From Peptoniphilus sp. BV3C26 (GTDB taxonomy: Bacteria > Bacillota > Clostridia > Tissierellales > Peptoniphilaceae), in assembly GCF_000478985.1 (NCBI RefSeq), contig NZ_AWXB01000027.1, forward strand, positions 1-63,820: 63,820 nt of DNA, written 5' to 3'. Below the pieces are notes generated by a model. That model did not search any database. It worked only from the letters and a program-made list of their open reading frames with translations, and had not been told where the DNA came from. Below, one piece after another: positions 17,901 to 26,136 of this stretch (positions are counted from its first letter, which is position 1; every line of letters begins with the position of its first letter). Position numbers and translations under genes: made by a program.

Positions 17901-17977
17901 TTAAAATTCGCTAAAATTATTCCATTTGTCATTTCAGCAATAGTTGACCTGCCATAATTTGTGGTTTTTTCGGACAT
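14954..17977 (-). CDS. hsdR: Type I restriction enzyme, R subunit (HsdR)
   Basis: The 1007-residue motor/nuclease subunit of an EcoR124-like type I system. Nuclease core: VTVLVNGLPLVHIELKKRG (about 160-178), with ELK of the PD-(D/E)xK motif. Helicase motifs: TGSGKT (I), VVDRKDLDYQT (Ia), YDECHRSQFG (II, DECH), GFTGTPI (III), VGMFLTGFDAP (V) and QAFSRTNR (VI). Full-length with no break. It is the last gene of hsdM-hsdS-hsdR; AAAGGAG lies before ATG 17977, 12 nt after the hsdS third-domain frame ends. It cuts DNA away from unmethylated sites after ATP-driven translocation. Confidence 0.97.
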   Translation of the reverse strand: MSEKTTNYGRSTIAEMTNGIILANFKKDTSFRESSYQSESELERKLIDNLRSQGYEFINISSKDDLYRNLKNQIERLNNVSFTGEEWRRFLLEYLDAPNDGMIEKTRKIQENNIYDFIFDDGHLKNIKIIDKKNIYNNFLQVIHQFAQKGTHDNRYDVTVLVNGLPLVHIELKKRGVNLHEAYDQIHRYVKESFNSDGSLYKYVQIFVISNGTYTRYFANTTAKNKNNYEFTCEWADAKNKVICDLEDFTKTFFEKRVILQLLTKYCVFDVSDTLLIMRPYQIAATERILWKIKSSYETKKFGKTEAGGFIWHTTGSGKTLTSFKTARLATSFDFIDKVFFVVDRKDLDYQTMKEYQRFQPDSVNGSKDTKELKRCIEKDDNRIVVTTIQKLNEFVKKNPNHEIYDKQCVLIYDECHRSQFGDAQKNIRKAFKKYYQFGFTGTPIFPENSLGGDTTAGIFGAQLHSYVITDAIRDGKVLKFKVDYNNITPKFKSAEKEKDDCKLEKLENKMLLHPQRISEITKHILRVFDTKTHRNDFYDLKHRRLNGFNAMFAVQSVDAAKLYYEEFEKQQSDLPEDKRLKIATIYSFAANEEQRSIGEISEEDFNVSAMDSSAKEFLDKVIDDYNKYFKTNFSTNGNEFQNYYKDLSLKVKEKQIDLLIVVGMFLTGFDAPTLNTLFVDKNLRYHGLIQAFSRTNRILNKVKTFGNIVCFRDLEQATRDAIKTFGDENSVNIILEKSYEEYINGFKDEETGKIQKGYVEICNEIVSKFPEPTGIILEADKKDFVELFGELLKAENILRNFDEFEKFEKIISDRQMQDMKSVYVDIRESILNHRRNGESDNGQIDFSDLEFQIDLLKTDEINLDYILALILEKSKEHDDVESLKAEVRRVIRSSLGTRAKEGLIMDFINSTRLSELKNTDDILESFYSFAKKEKQKKILSLIEEENLKEYSKRFIEKAISKGYVEYAGDELDSIMPPVSRRQGAREKKKESVLEKIRKIVDVFVGI

Positions 17978-17989
17978 AATATCTCCTTT

Positions 17990-18481
17990 CTATTTTGGAA
18001 AATTTAAAAGCCTTTCTCTATAATACTCATACTGTTTTTGTCTTAACTGAATCTCTTTAGGTAAACCCTCATTAATGTCATTTACCAACTTATCGAACTT
18101 ATCAAGGATAGAAACCACTTGTTCTTGAATAGTAATAGGAGGAATAACAATTGGGTATCTCTTTAAAATTTCTTTATTAAGACCTCCTCGACTTCCATCT
18201 CCTGATGATACTTCACGTAATTTAATATATTGGTTATCTAAATAGTAATATAAATAATCATTATTTATATTATCTTTTGGAACTAATGTTGCTAACGATT
18301 GATTTGTAGAAAGATTTATTTTTATTCTTGCAACCAAACCTCTAGTTTTTCCTTGACCTGCTAAAGCTATTACCGTTGAATTTGCAGGAACCATAGTTGC
18401 ACTAGAGTTATCATAACCAGCTTGTGTTATAAAATTATCTGTATTATAAATTATTTTTTTATTTACTTCTCCACTACTCAT
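17990..18481 (-). CDS. Third HsdS target-recognition half, out of frame with hsdS
   Basis: The ATG-to-stop frame is 163 residues, but the coding frame is open back to the dinucleotide tract at 18652. The extra 57 codons include WENLGSVSEIVLGGTPSK and YWNNGNIPWMSSG, the canonical start of a type I TRD, so Met 18481 is internal, not the true start. The C-terminus is the conserved HsdS helix (EQVVSILDKFDKLVNDI...[13 protein letters not shown]). No start codon with a ribosome site serves the full domain. If the AG tract lost one unit (11 to 10), this domain would be fused to the upstream hsdS, giving 632 residues. As it stands it is silent or a truncated product. Confidence 0.85.
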   Translation of the reverse strand: MSSGEVNKKIIYNTDNFITQAGYDNSSATMVPANSTVIALAGQGKTRGLVARIKINLSTNQSLATLVPKDNINNDYLYYYLDNQYIKLREVSSGDGSRGGLNKEILKRYPIVIPPITIQEQVVSILDKFDKLVNDINEGLPKEIQLRQKQYEYYRERLLNFPK

Positions 18482-18627
18482 CCATGGAATATTTCCATTG
18501 TTCCAATATTCATGTTTTATTTTACTAGGAGTACCTCCAAGAACAATCTCCGAAACTGAGCCAAGATTTTCCCACTTAATATTAAATAATTTAACTCCAA
18601 CAATCTCTCCAGCTTCTTTAAGAAATT

Positions 18628-19890
18628 TTAAATACGAGTTAGAGAGATATGCTCTCTCTCTCTCTCTCTCTCTACATATTCTTCGTCAAATGTCAAGAGT
18701 TTTTCACGATAATATTCATATTGTTTTTGTCTTTTTTCAATTTCCTCTGGCAACAAACCCTGAGTATCAGAAAGCAGGTCTTGAAACTTATCCAAAACCT
18801 CAACTATCACTTTTTGTAATTCAACACTTGGAATTAAAATCTCTAATCTTTCTATTTCTTCTCTTGATAATCTTGGTACACTTGCTTTTCTGACTTTAGT
18901 TTTTATTAATTTTTGCTTACTCAATAAAAAATAATAAATATATTTGTTTAAAATTGAATCACTATCTATTACAAAAACATCATCAGCTGCCCAAAAGTCA
19001 TTTTCTCTATAAAAAATTTCCCCAGCTGCGCCAGCTGATATTACACAAGTTTTATTACCAGAAAAATTTTTATCATAATAATATCCTAATGGTTTTAAAC
19101 TATTTTGGAAAACTGGAAATTTGCCTTTCTCTTCAAGATCACTACGAACAAGTCTTTTTCCTCTTGTAATTTTTGCAACATTTTTTAGTTTGCATTTTTT
19201 AATAGAATTATTGCATTTAAGAAAAAGTTCCATCGATTTGTTATTTAAATATTTTTCACTTAAAAGCATATCCCTATAGTATTCATACTGCTTATTTCTT
19301 GCCTGTAATTCTGCCTGTAATTCTGCCTGTAATTCAGTAACATAATTTGTAAATTTATCAAGTATTTTTACAATTTTCCCTTGAGTTTCTAAAGATGGGA
19401 TTGGAATTTCAGTTTCTTTCATTAAATCTTTTGATACATTAAATCTCGTTACTCCAGATGCCGTTTTCACAATTTTCTTCCTAATAGCACTTGACCTAAA
19501 TAAATGTTTTGAAAAATTAGGTAAAAGTATATCTTTATTATTTAATCTAAGAAAAAAACAAAAACTGTTTAAATAAACATTTTCTGTCAATTCATCAGTT
19601 ATTACTGAAGACATTCCACATTCTTCAGGTGTCTCTGATGAACCAGTAAATATAATATCTCCATACATTAGCTTTCTTTGATTTTCGTTTTTATTAATTT
19701 TGACCTTTTCATCAGAATATAATATAGTAGCTGGGTTTGAATACACATTTTTATATGTTATAAATTTCGCATTTCCATTTATAAAATCTGATTTAGATTT
19801 TGCTGTTATACCACCATAAAATGTTCCAATATCCCCTAACTTCTTCCATTCCACCTTTTCATTTCTTAAAAGTTCATCCATCTTACTCAT
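18628..19890 (-). CDS. hsdS: Type I restriction enzyme specificity subunit (HsdS), phase-variable 3' end
   Basis: HsdS holds two DNA target-recognition domains and docks HsdM and HsdR. TRD1 ([18 protein letters not shown] ... [15 protein letters not shown]) is followed by the coiled-coil spacer with three ELQA repeats and [14 protein letters not shown]2 ([18 protein letters not shown] ... [15 protein letters not shown]) is followed by [13 protein letters not shown]. The last 17 residues ([15 protein letters not shown]) come from translating the (AG)11 tract and a few codons out of frame. ATG 19890 is preferred over TTG 19896 because AAGGGAG is spaced for it. It overlaps hsdM by 8 nt. Confidence 0.95.
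   Translation of the reverse strand: MSKMDELLRNEKVEWKKLGDIGTFYGGITAKSKSDFINGNAKFITYKNVYSNPATILYSDEKVKINKNENQRKLMYGDIIFTGSSETPEECGMSSVITDELTENVYLNSFCFFLRLNNKDILLPNFSKHLFRSSAIRKKIVKTASGVTRFNVSKDLMKETEIPIPSLETQGKIVKILDKFTNYVTELQAELQAELQARNKQYEYYRDMLLSEKYLNNKSMELFLKCNNSIKKCKLKNVAKITRGKRLVRSDLEEKGKFPVFQNSLKPLGYYYDKNFSGNKTCVISAGAAGEIFYRENDFWAADDVFVIDSDSILNKYIYYFLLSKQKLIKTKVRKASVPRLSREEIERLEILIPSVELQKVIVEVLDKFQDLLSDTQGLLPEEIEKRQKQYEYYREKLLTFDEEYVEREREREHISLTRI
18652..18673 (-). repeat. (AG)11 dinucleotide tract, hsdS phase switch
   Basis: A perfect 22-bp CT/AG tract lies in the hsdS coding sequence. With 11 units the frame ends seven codons later. With 10 or 13 units it runs into the third TRD and stops at 17990. 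With 9 or 12 units it stops at TAA within about five codons. Such tracts slip during replication. Confidence 0.93.
19301..19336 (-). repeat. Three 12-bp repeats encoding ELQA in the HsdS spacer
   Basis: Copies at 19301-19312, 19313-19324 and 19325-19336 differ by one base. They encode three ELQA units in the helix between TRD1 and TRD2. In EcoR124I/EcoR124II a similar repeat (TAEL, two or three copies) sets the length of the spacer in the recognised DNA site. Confidence 0.9.
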
Positions 19891-21457
19891 CTTCAAGCTC
19901 CCTTACTATTTGGTTTATAGAAGCTCTAAGCTGGTCTATTTTCTTTACTCTTTCTTCAATTTCCTTATTAAGGACTTTTATGTCTATTTTTTCTCTTGTG
20001 TCTTCCTTTTCAACATAAGTAGAAACCGAAAGATTATAATCATTTTCTACTATTTCATCTCTATCTACATATCTTGAGAAATATTCCTTATCTTCACGAT
20101 TTTTAAATTCTTCTACTATTGTATTAATATTTTTTTCTTCCAAGATATTGTTGTTTGTTTCTTTTTTAAATTCTTTACTTGCATCAATAAATAAGACCTT
20201 ATTTTCCGTCTTATTTTTTGCCATTACTAAAATACAAGTTGCTATTGAGGTGCCAAAAAAGAGATTTTCCGGCAGTTGTATTATGCAGTCTATAAAGTTG
20301 TTGTCTATTAAATATTGCCTAATAGTTTTTTCTGCACCTTTTCTATAAAATATTCCTGGAAAGCATACTATGGCGGCTCTGCCCTTACTTGATAGGTAGG
20401 CAAGAGAATGCATTATAAAGGCATAGTCTGCGTAGGCTTTTGGGGCTAATTTCCCTGCTGGTGCAAATCTTTCGTCACTTATAAGGGTTGGATTTCCATC
20501 GCCTACCCATTTTATTGAGTAGGGCGGATTGGAAACTATAGCATCAAAGGGTTTTTCATCTTTATGTAAGGGATTTAATAGTGTGTTTCCCCTTTTTATG
20601 GAAAAATTATTGTAATTTACATTGTGTAAAAACATATTCATACGAGCCAAGTTGAAGTTGGTCATATTTATTTCTTGTCCGAAAAAACCCTCATCTATAA
20701 TGTGCTCATCAAATTGTTTTTTCATCTGCAAAAGTAAAGAGCCGCTACCGCAGGTAGGATCATATACCTTGTTAATGCTTGTTTTCCCTTCCATTACGAG
20801 TCTTGCTAAAAGTTTTGATACGGTTTGAGGTGTAAAGAATTCTCCGCCAGATTTACCGGCATTGCTTGCATAGTTGGAAATCAAATATTCATAAGCATCT
20901 CCAAAGGCATCTATTTCATTGTTTTGAAAGTTTTTAAAATTTATTTCTCCTATACCTGTTAAGATGTCAGTCAACCTTTTGTTTTTTTCTGCTACTGTGC
21001 CTCCTAAACGGTTGCTAGTGGTGTCTATTTCTTCAAATAGTCCTTTTATATCATCTTCTGATGCAAAGCCTACTGCACTGCCTTCTATGGCTTTAAATAT
21101 GTTAGCTAAGTCTGTGTTTAAATTTTCATTGTCTTTTGCCTTTTTTACTATATTTTTAAATAACTGACTGGGTAATATAAAAAAACCCTTGTCTTCAACT
21201 GTGTTTGGTCTAAAATATTCCTCTGCTTCTTTGTCAGAAATTTCTGCATAATCAAAGTCTATGTCCCCTGCTTCATGTTCTGCGGAGTTAAAAAACTCGG
21301 TTATATTTTCAGAGATAAATCTATAAAATAAAATTCCTAAAATATATTGCTTAAAGTCCCAACCATCTACTGCTCCACGAACATTGTCTGCTATTGACCA
21401 TATTTTTCTATGTAGTTCTGCTCTTTGTGTGCTTTCATTATTTTCTACTTTAGCCAT
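19883..21457 (-). CDS. hsdM: Type I restriction enzyme, M subunit (HsdM)
   Basis: A 524-residue N6-adenine methyltransferase that modifies sites chosen by HsdS. N-terminal HsdM domain: [36 protein letters not shown]-binding motif [14 protein letters not shown] (about 226-238). Catalytic motif IV: VSNPPYS (NPPY, about 312-315). [17 protein letters not shown] precedes motif I. AGGAG lies before ATG 21457. It is the first gene of the operon, followed by hsdS with an 8-nt overlap. Confidence 0.97.
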   Translation of the reverse strand: MAKVENNESTQRAELHRKIWSIADNVRGAVDGWDFKQYILGILFYRFISENITEFFNSAEHEAGDIDFDYAEISDKEAEEYFRPNTVEDKGFFILPSQLFKNIVKKAKDNENLNTDLANIFKAIEGSAVGFASEDDIKGLFEEIDTTSNRLGGTVAEKNKRLTDILTGIGEINFKNFQNNEIDAFGDAYEYLISNYASNAGKSGGEFFTPQTVSKLLARLVMEGKTSINKVYDPTCGSGSLLLQMKKQFDEHIIDEGFFGQEINMTNFNLARMNMFLHNVNYNNFSIKRGNTLLNPLHKDEKPFDAIVSNPPYSIKWVGDGNPTLISDERFAPAGKLAPKAYADYAFIMHSLAYLSSKGRAAIVCFPGIFYRKGAEKTIRQYLIDNNFIDCIIQLPENLFFGTSIATCILVMAKNKTENKVLFIDASKEFKKETNNNILEEKNINTIVEEFKNREDKEYFSRYVDRDEIVENDYNLSVSTYVEKEDTREKIDIKVLNKEIEERVKKIDQLRASINQIVRELEDE

Positions 21458-21556
21458 TTCTTTCTCCTATGTATATATTTTATTAAACTTTTTACTGCTT
21501 CATGTTAATATTATAGCATAATATAAAATTACAAAACTTAGACTGAGAGGAAAAAT

Positions 21557-21594
21557 AAATACCAGAGTAAGCTTTAATACTTACTCTGGTATTT
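21557..21594 (-). terminator. Terminator after the bicupin gene of the iron-uptake operon
   Basis: A 15-bp perfect stem, AAATACCAGAGTAAG/CTTACTCTGGTATTT, around an 8-nt loop. On the minus strand it is followed by TTTATTTTT. It separates the uptake operon from hsdM. Confidence 0.85.
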
Positions 21595-21646
21595 GATTTA
21601 ATTTAAAGGGTTAACTTTATGATTAAAAAATAATTCAATTTCTTTT

Positions 21647-22294
21647 TTATTTATCTATAGATAAGATTAATAACATTTTAAATCTTGTAATTGCAGTTAC
21701 ATTATGGATTACATTTGCCGGAAATACTAATTGCTCTCCTGCTTCAATCTCAATTTCCTTATCTCCCACAAGAAGCTTTGCTTTACCTTCAAGTGCTAGG
21801 ACGAGAGCATCTCCTGGAGCTTTATGTGGTTTTAGTCCCTCTCCTGCATCAAAAGCCATAATAACTAACCTAAAATCATCTTTTGAAGCAAGGTCAATGT
21901 TTGCAATTCCTCCATCTACATAATCTAAATAGTCAACTAGTTTAATTTTTTTTCCTTTGTCAATGTTTTTCATTTCTTCCTCCTCTAAGTTAATTGCGAT
22001 TTCTAAAAATATACTTTTTTCCCTTGCTTCTATGTCAAAAAGTTTATTTTTTTCAAAAAGTATTAGTTCGTTATTTATAAGCCTTTCATTATTAAATTTA
22101 AGCTCACCTTTTAAAACAAAATATATTCTTTCTTCAGCATAAAATTCAGGGGAAATGCTGGTGTTTTGATCAAGACTCATAAGTAAGATGTGAAGATCAT
22201 ACAAATCTACAAGTTTCTTGCTTATAGTTTGATGGTCTTTTATGGGTATGACCTCTTCTGGTATCAATATTTTTCCCTTACTGATATTTTTCAT
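21647..22294 (-). CDS. Bicupin protein of the iron-uptake operon
   Basis: About 215 residues with two beta-barrel cupin halves. The first (about 25-100) has FYAEERIYFVLKGELKF. The second (about 120-213) has IMAFDAGEGLKPHKAPGDALVLALEGKAKLLVGDKEIEIEAGEQLVFPANVIHNV, where the His residues could bind metal. Start chosen at ATG 22294, for which GGTGAT is spaced; a GTG at 22303 opens the longer frame. It ends a five-gene operon and overlaps no gene except by tight packing with the ATPase. Its second half is clearly related to the bicupin at 42729-43382. Role unknown: perhaps metal or ligand sensing or handling. Confidence 0.85.
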   Translation of the reverse strand: MKNISKGKILIPEEVIPIKDHQTISKKLVDLYDLHILLMSLDQNTSISPEFYAEERIYFVLKGELKFNNERLINNELILFEKNKLFDIEAREKSIFLEIAINLEEEEMKNIDKGKKIKLVDYLDYVDGGIANIDLASKDDFRLVIMAFDAGEGLKPHKAPGDALVLALEGKAKLLVGDKEIEIEAGEQLVFPANVIHNVTAITRFKMLLILSIDK

Positions 22295-22295
22295 T

Positions 22296-23099
22296 TTAAT
22301 CACCTGCTATGCTAATGGGTATTATAGTATTATATTCTTTCTTATCGTTTTTTATTTTTTCAAGTATAACCTCTACCCCAAAGGCTTCCTTCATGTTTTC
22401 CTTACAGATAATATCAGATGTTTTTCCTATTTTATGCCTAGCATTTTCCATTAACATCAAGGATTTATCTGCTACTTCAAGAGCGTGGGCTGGGTAATGA
22501 GTATTTATAATAACACTGATATTGTCTATTTTGGATAGTTTTTTGATTAATGAAATTATTTTTAGCTGATTTTTAAAATCAAGGCCACTTTCCGGCTCAT
22601 CTAATATGATTAAGCTTGGATCTGAAATTAAGGCTCTGGCTATGAGAACCATCTGAAGTTCTCCTCCACTCATCACAGAACATGACTTGTCTTTAAGGTT
22701 TTCTATAGATAAGCTTTTCATAATATTATTTGCCTTCTCATATTCTCTTGTGCCTGGTTTTGCAAATGGTCCAAGTTTACTAGAAAGCCCTAACACTACC
22801 ATATCAATTCCAGAATATTCAAAAGAAAATGATCTTTTTTGAGGAACATATGATATCTTAGACCATAAGTCCCTTCTATTAAAACTTGAAATATCTTTTC
22901 CATCCATAAAACTATTTCCTAGTTTCCATTTTTCAAAATCACATATACATCTTATAAGGCTAGTCTTACCAACACCATTGGGCCCTAAGATAGATAAAAC
23001 CTGACCTTGAGCCAGACTAAAAGATAAGTTTTTAAATAATTCATGATTTTTATCATAATAAAATCCTGCGTCTTTTACTTCTAATTTAATTGAACCCAC
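22296..23099 (-). CDS. Iron/siderophore-type ABC transporter ATP-binding protein
   Basis: A 267-residue FecE/FepC-type ATPase that powers FecCD importers. Walker A GPNGVGKTS (about 39-47), signature MSGGELQM (LSGGQ-like, about 142-149), Walker B LIILDEPESGLD (about 165-176) and switch His in INTHYPAHA. GTG start, overlapping the permease end by 14 nt. Belongs with the permease, binding protein, methyltransferase and bicupin in one Fur-box operon. Confidence 0.93.
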   Translation of the reverse strand: MGSIKLEVKDAGFYYDKNHELFKNLSFSLAQGQVLSILGPNGVGKTSLIRCICDFEKWKLGNSFMDGKDISSFNRRDLWSKISYVPQKRSFSFEYSGIDMVVLGLSSKLGPFAKPGTREYEKANNIMKSLSIENLKDKSCSVMSGGELQMVLIARALISDPSLIILDEPESGLDFKNQLKIISLIKKLSKIDNISVIINTHYPAHALEVADKSLMLMENARHKIGKTSDIICKENMKEAFGVEVILEKIKNDKKEYNTIIPISIAGD

Positions 23100-24114
23100 C
23101 CCCAGTTTTTCTAATTAGGCTTATAAAAATTGGAGCTCCAATTATTGCCGTAAGAACTGAAATAGGTAGTTCTATTACAGAAACCGTTCTTGATAAAGCC
23201 TCTATTAGTACCATAAGACTTGCTCCTAAAGATATGCTAAAAGGTAGAGTATGAGTATTATTAGCTCCCACCATCATCCTTGCCATGTGAGGAATTATCA
23301 AACCAATCCATCCGACTTGCCCACACATTGATATAGATGAGGCTGTAATAAGTGTTGATGCAAATATAAAAATAAGCCTAGTTTTTTTTACATTAACTCC
23401 TAGACTTTTTGCTTCATCTTCTGATAGGCTCATGATATTTAGCCTAAATATCAATAGTCTTATTATGATGACTCCCAAAATTATTAGGGGCGCAGATAAC
23501 ATCAAATTTTTATAAGATGATCTTGCAAAAGAACCCATAAGCCAATAACTGATGGCTGGCAACTTATCTGTCGGGTCTGCTGTATATTTTAAAAGAGACG
23601 CTAGAGCATTTGATAATGAGGAAACTACAAGACCTGCGAGTATAAGCATTATCGTTGATGACCTAGTTCTACTCTTGCCAATATAAAGGGTTAAAACTAC
23701 TCCAATTAATCCAAAAGCTAAAGCAAAGACTTGAATAGATAAGGTTGAAAGCGATAAAAGTATACCAATTACAGCTCCAAGACTTGCAGCTGAGCTTACC
23801 CCTAATATATCAGGAGTTGCCAAGGGGTTTGAAAAAACCCCTTGGAAGGCAAGACCTGCTGTGGAAAGACCAGCTCCTACTACTATGCCAGTAATAATCC
23901 TTGGTAATCTCACATTTATTATTACTGATTCAAGCATAGGGTCATAATCCCTCCCGCTTAAATAAGCATTGAAAAAATCTACAATCTGTCTGATGCTTAG
24001 AGGCATTCTCCCAATAACAAGTGCCAAAACGCTGATCAATATAGGTAGACTAATTAGTATCACATATGAGCTTGCTGTTATCTTTTTATCTTTGATAAAG
24101 ATTTCTTTAATCAT
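23086..24114 (-). CDS. FecCD-family ABC transporter permease
   Basis: A 342-residue integral membrane protein with about nine or ten hydrophobic segments. FecCD signatures: LRLPRIITGIVVGAGLSTAGLAFQGVFSNPLATPDILGVSSAAS (about 70-112) and the ATPase-contact region GQVGWIGLIIPHMARMMVGANNTHTLP. It would form the homodimeric channel for iron-siderophore, haem or corrinoid import. Its start overlaps the binding-protein stop by 4 nt (ATGA). Substrate cannot be told from sequence alone, but the Fur box points to an iron source. Confidence 0.94.
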   Translation of the reverse strand: MIKEIFIKDKKITASSYVILISLPILISVLALVIGRMPLSIRQIVDFFNAYLSGRDYDPMLESVIINVRLPRIITGIVVGAGLSTAGLAFQGVFSNPLATPDILGVSSAASLGAVIGILLSLSTLSIQVFALAFGLIGVVLTLYIGKSRTRSSTIMLILAGLVVSSLSNALASLLKYTADPTDKLPAISYWLMGSFARSSYKNLMLSAPLIILGVIIIRLLIFRLNIMSLSEDEAKSLGVNVKKTRLIFIFASTLITASSISMCGQVGWIGLIIPHMARMMVGANNTHTLPFSISLGASLMVLIEALSRTVSVIELPISVLTAIIGAPIFISLIRKTGGGFN

Positions 24115-25286
24115 ATATCAAACATATCCTCAATTTGTTCATTTGTTAATTCATAATCATACCATGTTTTATAGTAATCTTTAATCATTGCTTTTAGATC
24201 ATAGTCTTTAAATTCTTCTGGGTAAGTTGATTTTGCAAGCCATGCTAGGACAAGTGGTCCGTCCGGATTTGGTGTAAACCAATTCCACATGCCAAGCTTA
24301 GTATTATAAACTTTTTTATCCTTAACAGCTTTCATATTTGAAAAATTGATACCTTCTACTGAATTTTCATATACATCTTTTGTTGTAATATCAAGAAGAC
24401 CAGGTCCATCAAGATAAAGTATATCTGGATTCCATTGATAAAATTGTTCAATAGAAACTTTGGCAAAGCCTTTTGTTTCATCAGCTAAATTTTTAACACC
24501 AATTCTCTTTAGCCAGAAATCTCCAAAAACACCTTTACCAGCAACCATTGGTACTCCTTCAACATACTTCCATAAAATCACACCAGTTGGTTTTTTACTA
24601 TCATCTATTTTTGAAATTCTTTCTTCAACATCTTTTACAATATCTTGACCTGCTTTTATGAAATCATCTGTCTTTCCGCTTTCGCCAAATACATCTTCTA
24701 AGAGCTTTAACCATTGTGTGTACCTATCTATTGGGTCAGCTGGTCCATTTGTGCCAACTGTAGCAAATCCTACACACGGAATCCCTGTCTTTTTAAGAGT
24801 TTCATAGTGTTCTTTATTCGAAGCATTGTAAAAAATAACATCTGGTTTAAGCTTCATTATTTCCTCAATATTAATGTCAGATTGAGCTTGAACTGTATTT
24901 TGGCTATCAAGAAGCTCTGGAGCTATATCCTTTAAAACTGTATTTGAAATTACTTGCTTTAGTGATCCAGCATATCCTACTATGTATGGAGCCTTTCCTT
25001 GATGATAAGCCATATAAGTAGATAAAATTGGAATTTGATCTATTACTATTCTCTCAATTTTCTCTGGAACTTCTACCTTATTGCCTGTATGGTCTGTAAT
25101 TGTTCTAACTTTTTTATTTTCAGCCTTGCCTTGTTCTGTCTTTTCTTCCTCTTTCTTTTCCTCAGTTTTAACTACTTCTTTACCTTCCGACTTTTGCTCA
25201 GTTTTTCCATTGCCACATGCAGTCATGCTTGTTAAGACAAATATAACTAGACATAAAATTAATGATATTTTTTTAATAGCTTTCAT
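24111..25286 (-). CDS. Substrate-binding lipoprotein of FecCD-type transporter
   Basis: A 391-residue lipoprotein: signal peptide ending in LTSMTAC (lipobox Cys at about 24), then a charged Glu/Lys linker and a periplasmic-binding domain with TITDHTGNKVEVPEKIERIVI (the class III BtuF/FhuD-like start). Further blocks are IMKLKPDVIFY and IEQFYQWNPDILYLDGPG. The IDPIDRYTQWLKLLEDVFGESGKTDDF block is typical of iron-complex binders. It captures the ligand outside the membrane for the FecCD permease. Confidence 0.92.
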   Translation of the reverse strand: MKAIKKISLILCLVIFVLTSMTACGNGKTEQKSEGKEVVKTEEKKEEEKTEQGKAENKKVRTITDHTGNKVEVPEKIERIVIDQIPILSTYMAYHQGKAPYIVGYAGSLKQVISNTVLKDIAPELLDSQNTVQAQSDINIEEIMKLKPDVIFYNASNKEHYETLKKTGIPCVGFATVGTNGPADPIDRYTQWLKLLEDVFGESGKTDDFIKAGQDIVKDVEERISKIDDSKKPTGVILWKYVEGVPMVAGKGVFGDFWLKRIGVKNLADETKGFAKVSIEQFYQWNPDILYLDGPGLLDITTKDVYENSVEGINFSNMKAVKDKKVYNTKLGMWNWFTPNPDGPLVLAWLAKSTYPEEFKDYDLKAMIKDYYKTWYDYELTNEQIEDMFDI

Positions 25287-26045
25287 CTAATCCACCTTTT
25301 TACTTGCTAAAACTATATATGAAATGCTTGAATTTTTAGACCTTTCTATCATTTTTGCAAACCTATCCCTATTTTCTTCTGAATAGGCTTTTTTATAAAA
25401 ATTTGCAGCCCCTACTGGTCCCTCATCTTTTATAATTGTATCCCTGTCTAATAGAATCATCTTACCCGTTCTTTGTGAAAAAGGTCTAAAAGAATTTTCT
25501 ATAAAAACTTTATTCCAATTTTCTATGGTTAGAGGATACACATTCATATTTGTAAATTTTGAAAGTTCCCTTCTTATATCTTCACTTTCATTTTCCACTG
25601 CAACATCATGAGTTAATAAATAACCGCCTTTTTTTAAAACCCTGTGATAATTTTTAAGAGCCTTTGCTTTTTCTTCATTTGGAAGCATGGTAAGCATTGC
25701 CTCATTGATTATTAAATCAAATGTTTCATCCTCAAAATCCAACTTTAAGGCATCCATATTCATTACTTCAATTTCCTTTTCTAAACCTAAAAGCTTTATA
25801 TTCTCTAAGGCTTGTTCTATGGCAACTTGGTCATTATCTATACCTATTATTTTGCACTTATATTCAGTATAAACTCTTATGAGATTATCTCCTCTATTGC
25901 AAGCAACTTCTAAAACCTTCATATCTTTATCGATCTTTACCTGATCAAGTAACCAATCGGTCATAAGACCTCCGCCTGGTCTAAGTCTTGTTCTACCAAG
26001 CATCTTTAAAAAATCATGTCCAAAGCTAATTTTATTCTTTTCCAT
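25287..26045 (-). CDS. SAM-dependent methyltransferase, first gene of the iron-uptake operon
   Basis: A 252-residue class I methyltransferase: motif I VLEVACNRGDNLI, acidic end of strand beta2 KIIGIDND, motif with MNMDALKLDFEDETFDLIINEAML, and post-motif LKKGGYLLTHD. The start is ATG 26045 (MEKNKISFGHDF) behind AGGAGG. The longer open frame to 26162 runs through the promoter and even into the divergent gene. As first gene after a Fur box it may modify the imported ligand or its carrier; this is inference. Confidence 0.88.
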   Translation of the reverse strand: MEKNKISFGHDFLKMLGRTRLRPGGGLMTDWLLDQVKIDKDMKVLEVACNRGDNLIRVYTEYKCKIIGIDNDQVAIEQALENIKLLGLEKEIEVMNMDALKLDFEDETFDLIINEAMLTMLPNEEKAKALKNYHRVLKKGGYLLTHDVAVENESEDIRRELSKFTNMNVYPLTIENWNKVFIENSFRPFSQRTGKMILLDRDTIIKDEGPVGAANFYKKAYSEENRDRFAKMIERSKNSSISYIVLASKKVD

Positions 26046-26056
26046 TTTTTCCTCCT

Positions 26057-26071
26057 TGATAATAATTATCA
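26057..26071 (-). promoter_or_regulatory. Fur box before the metal-uptake operon
   Basis: TGATAAT-A-ATTATCA is a perfect match to the 7-1-7 core of the Bacillus-type Fur box. It lies between the -10 element and the ribosome site of the methyltransferase gene, so Fur-Fe(II) would block transcription when iron is plentiful. Confidence 0.85.
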
Positions 26072-26082
26072 TTACGTTTATA

Positions 26083-26088
26083 ATTATA
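26083..26088 (-). promoter_or_regulatory. Extended -10 of the metal-uptake operon
   Basis: TGCTATAAT on the minus strand (hexamer 26088-26083) is an extended -10 with start expected near 26076, just before the Fur box. Its -35 zone overlaps the palindrome at 26101-26126. Confidence 0.7.
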
Positions 26089-26100
26089 GCATAGATAATT

Positions 26101-26126
26101 TTTGTTGCAGTTGCAGAAGCAACAAA
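26101..26126. promoter_or_regulatory. Palindrome between metal-uptake operon and Crp/Fnr gene
   Basis: TTTGTTGC (26101-26108) and GCAACAAA (26119-26126) are perfect 8-bp inverted arms around a 10-bp spacer. The position, over the -35 region of the minus-strand promoter and directly before the ribosome site of the regulator gene, suits an operator for the divergently encoded Crp/Fnr protein, serving both directions. Confidence 0.6.
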
Positions 26127-26136
26127 GGGGGATTTT

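Noticed and set aside
18452-18481. Met 18481 as the start of a separate half-HsdS protein
   Set aside because: It lies inside the TRD (after YWNNGNIPW) and the open frame runs back to the AG tract; no ribosome site precedes it.
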